A stretch of DNA of 64,000 bases from Solenopsis invicta (GCF_016802725.1 NC_052672.1:4213249-4277248), one strand, 5' to 3'; positions 20,277-32,698 are shown, numbered from the stretch's first letter. The notes: generated by a model not told the origin, from the letters alone. Translations and numbers: made by a program.

Positions 20277-22193
20277 ATGTCAAGTTATAGTGGATTTAGT
20301 GAGAAACAAAAAGGTGGAAGGAAAATGTCTTTAGAATGGATGCATGTATTAATTGAAAAAAATAACGAGAAAACAATAACTAAATGTAAATATTGTGATT
20401 GTGTTCTTAGTCCAAAAATTGAAAGAATCAGAACACATTTAAAGAAATGCACTAAGTTTAACAAAAATGATTCCAATTCAGACACTGACTCAAACTCAAG
20501 TCATTCAACATCTGTAGCAACATCAACAAAAGTAAATGAAATAAAACCATTAGAAATTAGCTCTTTCAATACAGTTAAAAATAGTAAGTAAATGTTATAT
20601 TAAATATATATATTTAATAAAAATATATATTTAATAAAAATATATATAATATATATATTATATATATTTTTTGTTATTATACATTACGTGTTTTTAAAAT
20701 TTCTTAGGATCCGATGACAGTCTTCCTAAAAAACTAAAACGAAAAGGGACATTGAATGATTTCATAATTCCAACTACAAAACAACAAAAGAATCAATTTG
20801 ATGAAGCTTTAGCTGAGTTTTTTTATGTTTCAAATCTGGCATTCGAAAAAGTAGAACATCCATCTTTTTGCGATTTTTGAATCTTCTTCGTCCAGGATAT
20901 AATCCGCCTAATAGAAAGGAATTATCAGGACCTTTACTAGACATCGTGTCCAAAAAAATTGACCTTATGATGACATCTGAATTGATGCAGGAAAGTAGGC
21001 CCATTACAATTCTGCAGGATGGATGGTCGAGCGTGAAAAATGATCCAATAATTGCCACTTCAATTCACACAGGCAAACATTCTTATTTATTAAATACCAT
21101 TGATTGTAAAACGGAAAAAAAGGCCGCAGAGTATTGTTTGGAAGTTGATGTCGATTCAATAAAAACATGTGAAGAGAAATTGGGTAAAAAAGTATTTGCT
21201 ATTTGTACTGATAATGAACATAAAATGGTTAAAATAAGAAAATCTTTACATGAAATATATCCAAATATTATAACTTATGGGTGCTCTGCCCATTATCTAA
21301 ATTTATTAGAAAAAGAACTTACACCAAAAACAGTATTAAAACATATCGTAGATATTCAAAAATTTTTTCGTAATCATCTGACTCATAGACTTTAAAAAAA
21401 AAAATAAATTCTAAAATGCTCCAACTGCCAAATGATACTAGGTGGAACTCACAAATTGATTGTTGATACTTTTATAAATAATTATCACATATATCGAGAT
21501 ATAGTTATAGAAAATGAGTCTTTATTTGAAAGCAATGCTGATTACAAACAAATTAAAAATAAAATTTCTAATATTAACATATATTCCAATTCACTAGACT
21601 TGCAAAAACAGTTAAAAATAATAGGAAATGCTTTGAATAAATTGCAAAGTGATCAAATAAATTTTTCCGAGGCATTTATAATTTGGAAAAATTTATTAAA
21701 CGATAAACAATTACAGCAATATTCAAACAAAATAAAAATAAGATATAATCAGGCAGCTACTCCCTATCATTTCTTAGCTAATTATATGCATCCTAAATAC
21801 TTTGGGAAAGATCTGAGCAGCAATGAAGAAAAGGAAGCTGAAGAGTTAATTCTAAAGAATTATCCAGAGTATGTTGATGACATATTAAGTTTCAAAATTA
21901 AAGATATTGATAAATACCCATCCAACATGTTTTCTGATCAAGTAATTTCAACAATGTCATCACATAAATGGTGGATTATTTTAGCTAATAAATGCGACAA
22001 AATGGATATTAGTAATGGCCCTAAAAAAGAATTTTGCATTCTTATGGCAAATCTCTTCAGTTGTCCAGCTTCATCGGCAGCTATAGAAAGAATTTTTTCT
22101 ACATTTGGTCATGTCTGGAGCAAGTTGAAAAATTCATTGGCTCCACAAAAAGATGACAAACTTGTTAAGATTTACAGATATCAAAATAAATAA
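20277..22193 (+). pseudogene. hAT transposase with BED finger, broken by frameshifts
   Basis: Exon 1 (20277-20583) encodes a BED-type zinc finger (CKYCDCVL...HLKKC). A 124-bp intron ends at TTCTTAG, and exon 2 starts at 20708. Core motifs: ITILQDGWSS (first Asp), FAICTDNEHKM (second Asp), YGCSAHYLNLL, LPNDTRWNSQ, and the C-terminal dimerisation motif SSAAIERIFSTFGHVWSKLKN. Three small breaks are visible: a lost T in the T run near 20864, a change near 21390-21400, and another near 21455. A typical length of about 600 residues is otherwise kept. Confidence 0.85.
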
Positions 22194-22274
22194 ATATTTT
22201 TAATCTTTAATAATTTAATATCTACTTCAAGTTTTAATTAAATTATTTTGAATCATATTTAATTCATTTAACAA

Positions 22275-22706
22275 AGTAAAAATTATTTTATTATATAATT
22301 ATATTATATAATTTTTATTATATAGTTTTATTTTATGTATTATTTATATTTATATTTTTATTTTGTGTATTATTTTATTTTATGTTTTATTTTATATATT
22401 AATATATTATATGTATTAACTAACATTATAATTTAAAAATACATGTATAATAAATATAAATAATAAAGTGCAATTTTTGTTCTTTGTGATTTACAATCTA
22501 GATATTATTTTATTATATAATTTTATGATATAACTTTTCTTATACAATTTTATTTTATGTATTATTTATATTTATATTTTTATTTTATATATTATTTTAT
22601 ATATTAATATATTATACGTATTAAGTAACATTATAATTTAGAAATATTATAAATATAAATAATAAAGCGCAACTTTTGTTCTTTTTGTGATTTACAATCT
22701 AGATAT
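22275..22706. repeat. Tandem duplication, about 215-bp unit, AT-rich
   Basis: Two copies (about 22275-22503 and 22503-22706) share ATTATTTTATTATATAATT, ATATTAATATATTATA, ATAAATAATAAAG and GTGATTTACAATCTAGATAT in order. They lie in the 3' region of the hAT element. Confidence 0.75.
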
Positions 22707-22779
22707 TAATTTTATTTATGTTTTCCTAGGCTTTAAAGTTGTATAGTAAAATAAAACGTCTGTGGGTTTTATCATGGGT

Positions 22780-22848
22780 TTTTTACTTGGTTAAAACCGA
22801 TTTTATCTGGGTGGGTTTAACTGAGTTGGGCAAAATTTTACCAGCCCT
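22780..22848. mobile_element. Probable right TIR of the hAT element
   Basis: The complement reads CAGGGCTGGTAAAATTTTGC, a typical hAT-type end beginning CAGGG, followed by GGGTTTTA motifs. No left counterpart was found upstream of 20277, so the left end may be lost. Confidence 0.5.
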
Positions 22849-22849
22849 G

Positions 22850-23862
22850 AATTTTAAACAGTAAAATGGATTGAAAGTTTGGATTGACAGTTTCCACTTA
22901 ATATTGAATAAGAGAAAGTCTTGGATATTCCAATATAACCGTGTAGCTTTTACACATTAAAGCTTTTCAATACACAAGTCACGGATTTCTGACTTTCTCT
23001 ATGTTCATATAATTTCGAAAAATAAAATTGGATGTTTAGTTGCCGTCCAGCAGCAAACAAATTTTAGATTTCTAAATATAACCCAGTATGGAAATCCGTT
23101 TCAAAACCGTTTTTAACATAAGTGAATTTCCAATATCAACCACTTTCGCATAATTTTGAAAAGATATACTGGATTACCTACCAGTGATCAAGCCTTGCAT
23201 TTCCAAATACAACCGCGTAGAAGTATTCTACGAAATTGCATATTGCATCCAATCTCTATCGGCACTGGATTTGCGCATAAAAGCGTATACGTATAACGCT
23301 CTTTGGAATTCCATATGTTGTTTATTTTCAATTGAATACGAATATACATGCAATTACAGACCAATCTTTCATCAGAAAACTAATACTAAATTCTTATACT
23401 ATTTAAATACAGAAATCCTTACATAAACCAGATCACCGGTTTTCTACGTAAAAACTAGTAAACTTTATGTCGTAAATTTCCTACATGTTCAAATATACTT
23501 GGAATTATGGGTATAAACAGATAATATTTATATATGGAATGTCAACTAAATATTACTTGGAACTTGGAATTGCGTGCATAATCAGATTTAATTTTTACTC
23601 GGATAGATTTTGTACCAGTAAAGATTTGATTTGTCCAGGTAAGTCCTAATACGACCGTATATAATTTTATATCTGGACATGTCTGGAATTTTCAGCAGGG
23701 ATGGAATTCCTGTTTACTCTTACGAAAGACGCATGGGCTGGAAATTGTAATCTTATATTGCAATAACTACAAAAAAATACTACAATAACCACACACAAAT
23801 ATTACAATAACGTGTAAATATTACAATAAACTTGTGTGATTTTTTCGTACTATAAATGATCA
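22850..23862. other. No gene seen; degenerate repeat sequence
   Basis: The stretch has recurrent GGAAT/ATTCC words and a possible right terminus of the CCC class near 23698 (complement CCCTGCTGAAAATTCC), but no partner terminus. No coding region was recognised. Confidence 0.4.
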
Positions 23863-24716
23863 GTGTGAAGTTAGCACAAGAAGTAAAAAAAATAATATTT
23901 TTTTTTAGAGTGCCGGTTTCTTTTCTAATAGTGCTCTTCTACAGTGCTTGATAATTTTTAAAAATAGTTCTAGCGATTAAACCCCCAAAAAACAAGTTTT
24001 AAAAATGGGGTGCCAACTTCACGTATAGTGTTAAGTTATCACATTTACATTAACGTTATTACTTCTTCAATTAAAGTACTTCCTAAGTGCTCTTAAAAAG
24101 TTCGCCACGAAAAATTTCAAAGTACCAAAAAATTAAAAATTTGGAGTTCTAGTTTTTTTCTTTAGTGTGCTAAATAGTACTCCTTAAGTGTTCTTAAAAA
24201 GTTAAATAACTTTTTTCTGTCAAGTAAAAATTACAAAAGTTTTACGTACCCAGTAGGGTCTGCCACGAAAAATGTCGAAGTACCAAAAAATTAAAAATTT
24301 GGAGTTTTGGTTTTTTTCTTGAGTGTGCTGAATAGCACTCCCTGATTGCTCAAAGAAGTTAAATAATTTTTTTCTGTAAAGTGAAAATTACAAAAGTTTT
24401 ACGTACTTTGTAGAAGCCAAGTTATGAATTTTCAAAGTTTCATAATTTTGAAAATAAAACGGAACTATTGAAAAAAAGTATAGGGAACTATAGAACTATT
24501 CAAAAACTACTGGGAACTCTAAAAAGAATATAATTTTTTTAAAAATAGGGTGCCAACGTGAAGTTGGCACCTTATTTTTAAAACTCGTTTTTTGGGGGGT
24601 TAAATCGCTAGAACTATTTCTAAAAATTATCAAGCACTATAGAACTATTAACAAAGAAGCCGACACTCTAAAAAAAAAAATATTATTTTTTTTACTTTGG
24701 GGTGCTAACTTCACAC
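23863..24716. mobile_element. Foldback element with about 180-bp inverted arms
   Basis: The left arm from GTGTGAAGTTAGCAC runs through AGAGTGCCGG, GTGCTTGATAATTTTTA, TAGTTCTAGCGATT and AACCCCC to GGTGCCAACTTCACG. The right arm (about 24548-24716) is its inverted copy. The centre (24102-24410) is a direct tandem duplication of about 157 bp beginning GCCACGAAAAAT. No ORF is present. Confidence 0.8.
24102..24410. repeat. 157-bp tandem duplication in the foldback element
   Basis: Both copies contain GCCACGAAAAATTTC/GTC, AGTACCAAAAAATTAAAAAT, GAGTGTGCT, TTCTGTMAAGT and ACAAAAGTTTTACGTAC in order. Confidence 0.8.
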
Positions 24717-24729
24717 GGGTCTATAAATG

Positions 24730-24872
24730 GGGAGGGTCCCAGATGCGCACAAGCTCAATTGGACACCACCAATTATAGCGGCCGATGCCTAGAGTATTTC
24801 CGTTGGTTGGGTTAGATTAGATTACGTGATTGGTGGTGTCCGATCGGGTCTGTGCGCATCTGGGACCCTCCC
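24730..24872. mobile_element. 143-bp palindromic MITE (GGGAGGGTCCC ends)
   Basis: The ends GGGAGGGTCCCAGATGCGCA and its complement, plus GGACACCACCAATT inside, form about 45-bp inverted arms. The unique centre carries CGGCCGATGCCTAGAGT. A related copy in the opposite orientation is at 53785-53877. Confidence 0.8.
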
Positions 24873-24883
24873 AATTCCATGAA

Positions 24884-25737
24884 TAAATAAAAATTACTGA
24901 AAAATGTATTTATATGAAGAAGGCATTATTGAACAATATCAATTTGTGCTAACTTAAAAATGTAAAATCTGCTTTTTTTGTTAGTTGTTTATTAGAGAGT
25001 AATAATATAAAAACGGAATATATATAAATAAAATTCAAATAATTGTACGCATATATGACTTTTATTGTAATCAAAGGTACATATCAGTCATTCATAACAA
25101 AAATAAAAATTTTATGTAAGTTTTAACATAATCTTTGGCTTTTAACACGAATCGTAATATGCTAAACTTATAATAAACTCAGAATTGATGACATAGACTT
25201 TAATTCTTTAAAAATTCTTTTTGAATTCTCTGTGCTGCCTGAGTTGTCATATAAGAAATTTTTTTTTTTCTAGTTTTTGCTGATCGAAACCTTATTATTA
25301 TAAAGTAGTATAATTTGTTGCATATTACGATTCATGTCACGTTAAAATCCAAAGATTATGTTAAAATTTACAAAATGTTTTTTAAGTAATAGAGAGATAT
25401 TTTGATCGTTACTGTATATCAATACAAATTGAACAAAAATGCCTTCAACAGTCGTAGCTAGATCTTCGTGCTTGTATTGTTTGTGTGATTTTATCACGAA
25501 AAAGTTTTTATTTTTGCTATGGATGACAGATATGTACATTTTATTACAATAAAAGTCATGTATGCATACAATTATTTGAATTTTATTTATGTATATTCCG
25601 TTCTTATATTATTACTCTCTAATGAACAACTAACAAAAAATAACAGATTTTACAAATTTTAAGTTAGCACAAATTGATGTTGTTCAATAATGCCCTTTTC
25701 ATGTAAATTCATTTTCCAGTAATTTTTATTTGTTCTT
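24884..25737. mobile_element. Long foldback element, about 250-bp arms
   Basis: The left arm (24884-25147) and right arm (25340-25737) are inverted copies sharing AAATAAAAATTACTG, GCATTATTGAACAA, CAAATTTGTGCTAACTTAAA-type sequence, GTAATAATATAA, CATATATGACTTTTATTGTA and AACATAATCTTTGG. The right arm has an extra segment of about 150 bp. The small minus-strand ORF there has no family match. Confidence 0.75.
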
Positions 25738-25739
25738 GG

Positions 25740-26339
25740 AGTTGAAGTTTATTTACGATTTGGAAAAGAATAAAAAAAACATTTTCAAAGAGATTATTGA
25801 TTTTTAATATACAATTTAATATTATTTTGTAATGTGTAATGTGATTAATGTGTAATGTAGTTGAATGATTTCAAAGTTATTTTTACTAAGTTTTTACTAA
25901 ACAGGAATTCTAGATGATATGCTTGAAATTTTATATGCTTTAATATGTACCTAACAATTAATAATTGTTTTATTAATTTTGATTTGTTTCCGATATAACC
26001 ACAAACTTTAGAATAGATTAATTAATTTTTACAAACAGAAATTTAAACGAAATCCAGTGTTTAGACAAAAAATATTACAATAAACCTAAATTCAAATCAT
26101 TCTTTTTAATTTCATTTTTGATTTTTTGTTTTATTATTTAAAAAAATAAAGAGACTTACATTTCAAGCATGCTTCTGCGTCTCCACGCTTTCGTCATCAA
26201 TCGGATCACATTTGAGACAGAGATCGTTAATCCGATTAGCCTAAGGAAATTTTCTATACTTACGTTGAGTACTATTGTTCAATCCAATCCGAGATCCGAT
26301 TAGTTATCGTAAACACCCCAAGTATTACCGGTCATGCAC
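25740..26339. other. No gene seen; AT-rich
   Basis: The only structure is a modest inverted CAATCGGATCACATTTGAGA/TCCGATTAG area at 26195-26310. No ORF or repeat border. Confidence 0.45.
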
Positions 26340-26342
26340 TAT

Positions 26343-26487
26343 GGCCGGTATTCATAGTCGAGTCTTATTTCAAGATTGTCTTAAGCAACGTCTTAAGATG
26401 CTAATACGGCTCTCTGATTGGTTGATGGCATCTTAAGGTGATACTTAAGACGATCTTAAATATAAGAATCGACTATGAATACCGGCC
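26343..26487. mobile_element. PIF/Harbinger-type MITE, 145 bp, TSD TAT
   Basis: The ends GGCCGGTATTCATAGTCGA and its complement, with TCTTAAG-rich inner arms, make the whole element nearly palindromic. TAT flanks both sides (26340-26342, 26488-26490), as expected for a 3-bp TWA-type TSD. Confidence 0.8.
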
Positions 26488-26599
26488 TATAACATTGATT
26501 CCAATTACCGCGGACAACTTTGACATTTCCTGAAGAACTTTAGTTTCGCGATTTGGTAATAAGTGACGGCTCATCGACGTGCATATTTCCGCGCTGTAT

Positions 26600-27140
26600 T
26601 CTCTGCCGACACAAATCCGCTCTAAACTTAACGCACTTCGCGACAAAGCGAATCGCGCTATCGCTTCATTAAAAAATTTAAATTGAACGTTCGAGCAAAT
26701 GTTAAGCGATATCTTGTCTTATAGCGTCACGTAAAAAGTTGATCCCGCTACTCGGAAAGCGTGAAAGTTGAAAACCGGTGAAGACTCGAGTATTCCATAG
26801 TATGAGGCTCTCGACTGATTTCTCGAAACACGTATTCGTGATTTGGAGGGCATTTTTTCGGCCAATGTTCCAAAATTCTCGCGCGCGTCAAAGGTGATCA
26901 GCGCTAATGCCACTGCCTCGGGTCCATCTTGCCTACTTTGTCAGGCCTTTGAATTTGGAAGCCTTAGATCAGGAGCTTAGACGATTTTGGGAAATCGAAG
27001 ATACTCCTTGACAGGCTCTTTTCAGCCCTGAAGAGCAGTAGTGCGAGGAGCATTTCGTAGCCACGCATTCGCGCGGTGCTGATGGCAGATACATTGTGCG
27101 TCTTCTATTCAAGCGCTGTCCGCCGATCGACATCGGAGAG
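26600..27140 (+). pseudogene. BEL/Pao retrotransposon relic (gag to RT start)
   Basis: In one plus-strand frame a gag-like stretch (VDPATRKA, then a broken FLETRIRDLEG) runs into a CLLC remnant. From 26955 follows the hallmark RT/protease junction LRRFWEIEDT...CEEHF, with THSRGADGRYIVRLLF. Such a CEEHF...GRY(V/I)VRLP block is typical of Pao elements. At least five in-frame stops (TGA, TAG) are present and no LTRs were seen. It is a short dead fragment. Confidence 0.75.
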
Positions 27141-27144
27141 TTCT

Positions 27145-28070
27145 ATAAACAAAATTTACGTATTTATTTACAGATATAAATAAAATTAAAAAAAAATAAA
27201 AAAGAAATATGCATAAATCATCTTAAATACTTAAAGCAGATACATATATTAAAATATTGATATCTCTGGCATTATGTTTTAATACATTATAGTTTTCAAT
27301 TTACTTTTCAGGGACTATATTGGTGATACATACTTAAAATGTTTTGCTCACTAATTTTATCTTTGAATAGTGAGTTTTCTATATTACAGCCGAAGTCCTT
27401 AATCTTATTAGTCAGAATCAGAATAAGCAAGCAAAATCATTTGTTAAAATTTATGGCCATGTGATTTTACCACTATTTTATATTATAATAGATAACATAA
27501 GGATCGATTATTTAAAGCAGTGTTGCCAGTTAAATAATTGACCCGTCGAATACTCTCTTGCAAACTGATTTCTGGAATGTAAGTGTACTAGTTCGGTAGA
27601 TTCTTATCAAATTTTCCATTACAGTTCCGCAAATAGCTCTACATTTCTCTACTTGTGTTAGAAACTTCTAACATTTGATTAGCAGTATTCTGTATGGTTT
27701 ATTGTTAGTAAATCTGTCTTTTGCATTTACTCAGTGGAATTCACTTTTTTCTAGCATTATTTATTACATTATATAATAACAAATAATCAATTTTAATTAA
27801 AATTAAAATTTAACTTGAAAGTCACTTTTGAAAATTTAAAACAATTAAAACTATAATTAAAATTATAATATAAAATTACTTTATAATATCAACTTGTAAA
27901 AATGGTGTGTATGAGAAGATTCAAGAAGAAAACAAAAAAGTATGTTATCTCGTATCTGTGATTTATGTAAAACAATAAATAAATTTTTTTATATCTCTGT
28001 GGATCTGATGTTTTACACAAGAATATTAATAAAATTATTCACAACAATAGTAAATAAAATTATGCATTGT
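27145..28070. other. No gene seen; AT-rich
   Basis: No ORF, repeat border or known motif was recognised. Confidence 0.5.
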
Positions 28071-28072
28071 AA

Positions 28073-28310
28073 ATGAGAGTGAAGAAGTTTCAAACACGAC
28101 AGATTTCTTATCCCGGAAAGAGTAGATGGAGGAGAATAGCGAGGTTTAGACTAGGAAACGAGATGAGAGAAGGAAGATATTGGGAAAAAGAGGAGGAAAA
28201 GAAATGTAGATTATGTGAAGGAGAGGGGAAAACATGGGAACATGTTTGGGAAAGATGTAGAAACAGGGGGGAGGAAGAAGAAAGTTGGCAAGTGGCAAGT
28301 ATTTTATTTT
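28073..28310 (+). pseudogene. 3' scrap of an R1-like LINE ORF2
   Basis: The frame encodes WRRIARFRLGNEMREGRYWE followed by a CRLC...WEHVWERC zinc-knuckle-like motif, which matches the C-terminal tail after the RT domain in R1-type LINEs of ants. It has no RT domain and is flanked by AT-rich sequence. The frame ends at 28315. Confidence 0.65.
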
Positions 28311-28315
28311 ACTGA

Positions 28316-29170
28316 ATTGTGATAAAATATTATCTGTAATTCTAATCACAGAAGAAGGTTTATAACAAATACCATTTTCTTTGTAATATGTAGTTAATAG
28401 AAAATCTTTTTGTATTTTTGGATGTTTGATTCAATTCTAAAATTTTTTATATAACCCCACTGTATGTTATCAGAAAATCCTTTTTTATTCAAATATCAAT
28501 ACGTAGATTAAAGCTGAGTTCGATTAGAAAGTGTAAAAGGCAAATTCACGCGACTTCTGCAACTGTGGGCATTTAATTTTAAATCTTTATGTTTCGTTTC
28601 AAATCTCATAGATGATAAGTGATGAGGAGAGTTACGTCCGCGGATTCGCGAGGGTTGCGATCCCGGGACGTAGATCTTTTTTGCTGGTTACTTTTGGTTT
28701 TAAAGCAGCTGTCACCAGTCGCGGCTCCGAATCGTGTGATAACACGGCCGGATACGCGACAAATTCCTTGTATGGGAAGTAGGATGTATTATAGGAAAAT
28801 ATGTTATTAGGTGACTTATGAGTAGGTTTAAAAAATGTAGTAGCGTTTTATTAACGCTACTGGAGTTGTAGCGTGCGTGCTTGAGCTTGGCGTGGGATTA
28901 AATGAATGACAGAGCGTGTAATGATTAAACTGAATATGTATATGTATTTTCGTGATTACGGAATAGTAGATGGTTACATATGGGGGCTGCGGGTAAAACG
29001 TCATCTTGCGAAAGAAGCGCTTTCTGCCGCCGGCGTACGCGCGGTGTGCCCTACGTTTGCCCATATGTGCTTCAAACGAGGCATGGTAAAGTTAATATGG
29101 GAGAAGGATTGCCACGTGAATGCGTATATGAGCAAGTAACTTACCGATCTTCCGAATGGACAACTTTAAC
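28316..29170. other. No gene seen; composition shifts to GC-rich after 28620
   Basis: 28316-28615 is AT-rich spacer. From 28620 the sequence becomes GC-rich with TCGCG/CGCGA words (28640-28790, 28980-29060). Short ORFs in several frames have no family resemblance. Confidence 0.4.
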
Positions 29171-29172
29171 GC

Positions 29173-29204
29173 GAGAGAGAGAGAGAGAGAGAGAGAAAGC
29201 TCAG
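29173..29204. repeat. (GA)n microsatellite, short
   Basis: Run of GA dinucleotides directly after ACTTTAACGC. Confidence 0.85.
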
Positions 29205-29345
29205 TATAAAAGATCTACGAAATTTAGAAAAATAAATTAGTGATCGTGTATTTGTTACGAGTGACGAATCCGCTGGGTCGGAGTGGTCACCCGTTAGAAC
29301 GCCTCCCTTAAAGGTGGGAATTATACGGGAAAAGAGGGGAAAGTG

Positions 29346-29378
29346 TCGAGGAGTCGCTCTAGCGAATCTTCCTCGACG
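29346..29378. repeat. Hairpin 1 of three related hairpins
   Basis: GTCGAGGA pairs with TCCTCGAC, and the inner stem TCGCT pairs with AGCGA. The layout matches hairpins at 29403-29436 and 29689-29722, but with different stem bases. Confidence 0.65.
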
Positions 29379-29402
29379 GGTTGGGAAGGGAAGAAGGACG
29401 GT

Positions 29403-29436
29403 GTCGAAAAGTCGCGTTAGCGAGTCTTCTTCGACG
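29403..29436. repeat. Hairpin 2 of three related hairpins
   Basis: GTCGAA pairs with TTCGAC; inner TCGC pairs with GCGA across GTTA. Confidence 0.65.
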
Positions 29437-29439
29437 CCG

Positions 29440-29686
<247 letters not shown>

Positions 29687-29688
29687 CG

Positions 29689-29722
29689 TTGGAGAGTCGC
29701 TTTCGCGAGTCTTCTCCAACGC
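29689..29722. repeat. Hairpin 3 of three related hairpins
   Basis: CGTTGGAGA pairs perfectly with TCTCCAACG; inner TCGC pairs with GCGA across TTTC. Confidence 0.65.
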
Positions 29723-30844
29723 TCGGAAGAAAGGGAGGGAGGCAGAGAAACGAGTGAGGCCACACTCTAGCTAGTGCTAGGTGAGGTTCAACCCTCAGGA
29801 TCTCTGGTGGAAAGGAAGGAGAGGAAAAGAGGCGATCCGACCGGGGCCACCCCGAAGACCAACGTCTTCGTCAGGAGTAAAACCCTCCCGTCGCTGAGAT
29901 CGTACCTGGAGGTCTGAACGTTGGTGGTCGCCGATGGCAGCGAATCTCACTCGACCAACAAGACTGATCTGAATTTCGAGCTCCGATTTCGCTCCTTATA
30001 TAGGCAAGGATATGGGCAAGAGGTGTCGCGGGACGATTCCTCAGGTTCACGGAAAATTCGGAGCGATAGTTTTTCGTAACGTGTGGCCCTTAGAAGCCCG
30101 CCCCGTTCCGCGACCGCGCGGCTTGCGCCTATATCGCGCGAGCGCTTGTAGACTTCTCCGGGGATCGCGACTCTCGGGGGCACCGCATACCAAGCCCCGA
30201 CGCGAAATCCAGTGCCCAGGAAATTAATAGAATTTAATAGAATTTATATTGAGAATGTGCGAGGTGATAGCGCCAAGCACATGCAATAGTTTTATGTATA
30301 AAAAGTTAAGGTTTAATTATCGTTCGTAGGAGATTGATTGATTCAAAATTATTTGGCATTTTTATTGGCCGTGATTTTAGAGTTGTTTCGATCGGTGTTG
30401 CATGGCGCAGCAATGGGAAGCGTCCATGAGTGGATCACGTTTAGATAATTATAAATTTGCCGTTCTTAATATTTCGTATTAAATTGGAAAGATGAATAGA
30501 ATTCCAACGCGCGGAGCTTGTTGGTATCAAAGGGGGCCGCGAGCCGAGGGGTCGGCGCGCATGATGTTTGCCTCGCGCCGATGGACGCTCGCAGGTGTTG
30601 CGCGTCGAGGGGGCGGCACGAGGTAGCCAAGCCGTATGAGATTTGAAATCGAGCGATATCGATTGATGCGGGATTTATCTAATTGATCGGAGAATGTTTC
30701 CGGATTCTGATTAGGTTATTATTAGTACGGATGGCGCGGAAAAATAAAAATTTTCTCGCCAGACGTAACAAGGAGATACAATTTTTTTCAATAATGCGTG
30801 GATAGTGTGTCAGAAAGTGCTATTTAGGTTTAAGATTATCATGA

Positions 30845-30847
<3 letters not shown>

Positions 30848-30893
<46 letters not shown>
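30848..30893. repeat. (AT)n microsatellite
   Basis: Pure alternating TA run. It provides the TA target of the adjoining element. Confidence 0.9.
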
Positions 30894-30895
<2 letters not shown>

Positions 30896-32690
30896 CACAT
30901 AGCACGTAATATTTCTGTGATATCACAGAAATATTGCAATATCACAGAAATATTACATATTACTGTAAAATATCACAGAAATATTACTGTGATATTACAC
31001 AGTGATAATAACATTAAAATATACCAGTGTTATCATTGCAATATATTGTTGCAATATCTAATCTCAAAGAACAAGATAATGTCAAATGACGTTTCTATTA
31101 TGTCTTATTAATGCAACGTCGCTATCTCTTTGATTAATTTCGATATTTTCAGTATCCATAATATTCTTGATAATTTCGGTATTCTATAGAAAAAATCAAC
31201 TTACAAATATAATAATAATGTTTTTGTCCTTTCGTGGAATAAAAGTAAAAGTTAAGAAAAAGAATTAATTAATTTTATTATTAGTTTAGATGTTTGCTTA
31301 GTTTATCCCTTAAACTGTATATATAAACTAATGTACGCTCTTCTATGTAATCTGTCAATTTAATTATCGCTTTACAACTCGATCAATAATGATTTTATTA
31401 AAAAATTACAAAAAAACTTTTGTATTTGTCTTATTGCCTTTTATAATTTTTACAGGAACACAAAAATCGGTTTTAATTTTAAAAAATTTTTATCATAAGG
31501 AATTTTTTTAAAGAAAATGTTTACAAAAAGTTTTGTCAATACACATTTATTATTTACTTGGCAATAAATATTTTAAGGTAAATTTAGAAGTTTTTGAAAA
31601 AAATATACATTTTTACGTCGTTTAATATTTACTGCTCGGTACATTATTTTGTAAAATAGTTTATTCATTAACATTGATTAGACTATTATACACCACAGTA
31701 AAAGGTTTTTCAAGTTAATTAAAATATTAAATTTCCAACAAATTTTTCTTTAGACTTCACTTTTCTTTTTCAATTCTATTAAAAAATATGATTATATATA
31801 TTCCATCATTAATTAGGTATTTTACAATGTTCATTAATTATATGTATGTACATAATGTTGCGGCTCGGTCACCGATCGTTACAACATACGACAGAACAAG
31901 CGAGCGCGTGCACAGCCGCTATGCGGTCCCGCCGTATGTATAAGTGCATCTCCATGCAAACAAGTGAGTGCTGGCACCACCGTTAGGTGGCCGCGCCGCT
32001 GGAGACCTTCTCGTGAATCGAGTGCACCCACAGTTATATCTAGACTCCACCGCGGCCGACTCACTAGCTTACACTTCAGTAAAATTTTAAGGAAAATCGT
32101 TGTTTGTTGTAATTTGGAGACGAATACTCGATCTGATTCTTTTCTCAACGTGTGTGTGGAACGCTGTTTCATATAAAATTTTATATTTTTACATGTAAAT
32201 AATATTTTGTATTGTTATTTAATCTTGAACATAAATTAAAATTATAATTTAAATTAAATCTTTTTTAACAAAAATGAATAAGAACACAAGAGATATTTTT
32301 TTGTAAGTTAAATATTTATTACGCTTACATTATTGTATTCTGTTTTAATAAATATAATTATTTTTTTCTATGTCTAATATATATTACATGTAACAATATG
32401 AAAATGATATTAAAAATAACAATAAAAAAAAATAAAATAATTTATTTATTTAATTCCTTGCAATATCATTTAAATATCACATAAAAATCACAGAAATATT
32501 ATGAAATATTACACTAATATTACCGTGAAATATCACAGTAATATTACTGTGATGCGTTTTTGCGGACATTTTGTTATTACTGTGATATCACAGTAATATT
32601 TCGTGATATTTCTGCAATATTTCATTTGTAATATTGCAATGAAAAAGTGTTATTGCTGTGACATCACTGCAATATTACGTGATATGTGGG
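30894..32690. mobile_element. TIR element 4 with AATATTACTGTGATATCACAG palindromes, 2-bp TSD (TA)
   Basis: The left end CCCACATAGCACGTAATATT and right end (complement CCCACATATCACGTAATATT) differ at one base. TA flanks both. The outer 200 bp on each side are arrays of ATATCACAG/CTGTGATAT palindromes. The interior has a CG-rich stretch (31855-32060) and the core (31959-32353) shared with the element at 10284-11408. No transposase ORF. Confidence 0.8.
31959..32353. repeat. Shared internal core, copy B
   Basis: Collinear with 10886-11284: AACAAGTGAGT, GGCACCACCGTTAGGTGGCC, CTTCAGTAAAATTTTAAGGA, GGAGACGAATACTCG, CATATAAAATTTTATATTTT and CTGTTTTAATAAAT occur in the same order. The sequence upstream (31855-31958) is not in copy A. 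Confidence 0.75.
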
Positions 32691-32698
32691 TATATATA

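Noticed and set aside
22844..23698. Possible further CCC-type element (CCCTG...CAGGG)
   Set aside because: The inner TIR bases do not match and the flanks show no duplication.
25342..25539. 65-codon minus-strand ORF
   Set aside because: It lies in one arm of a foldback element and has no family match or splice context.
26719..26913. 64-codon minus-strand ORF
   Set aside because: Antisense shadow of the BEL/Pao gag relic, which reads on the plus strand.
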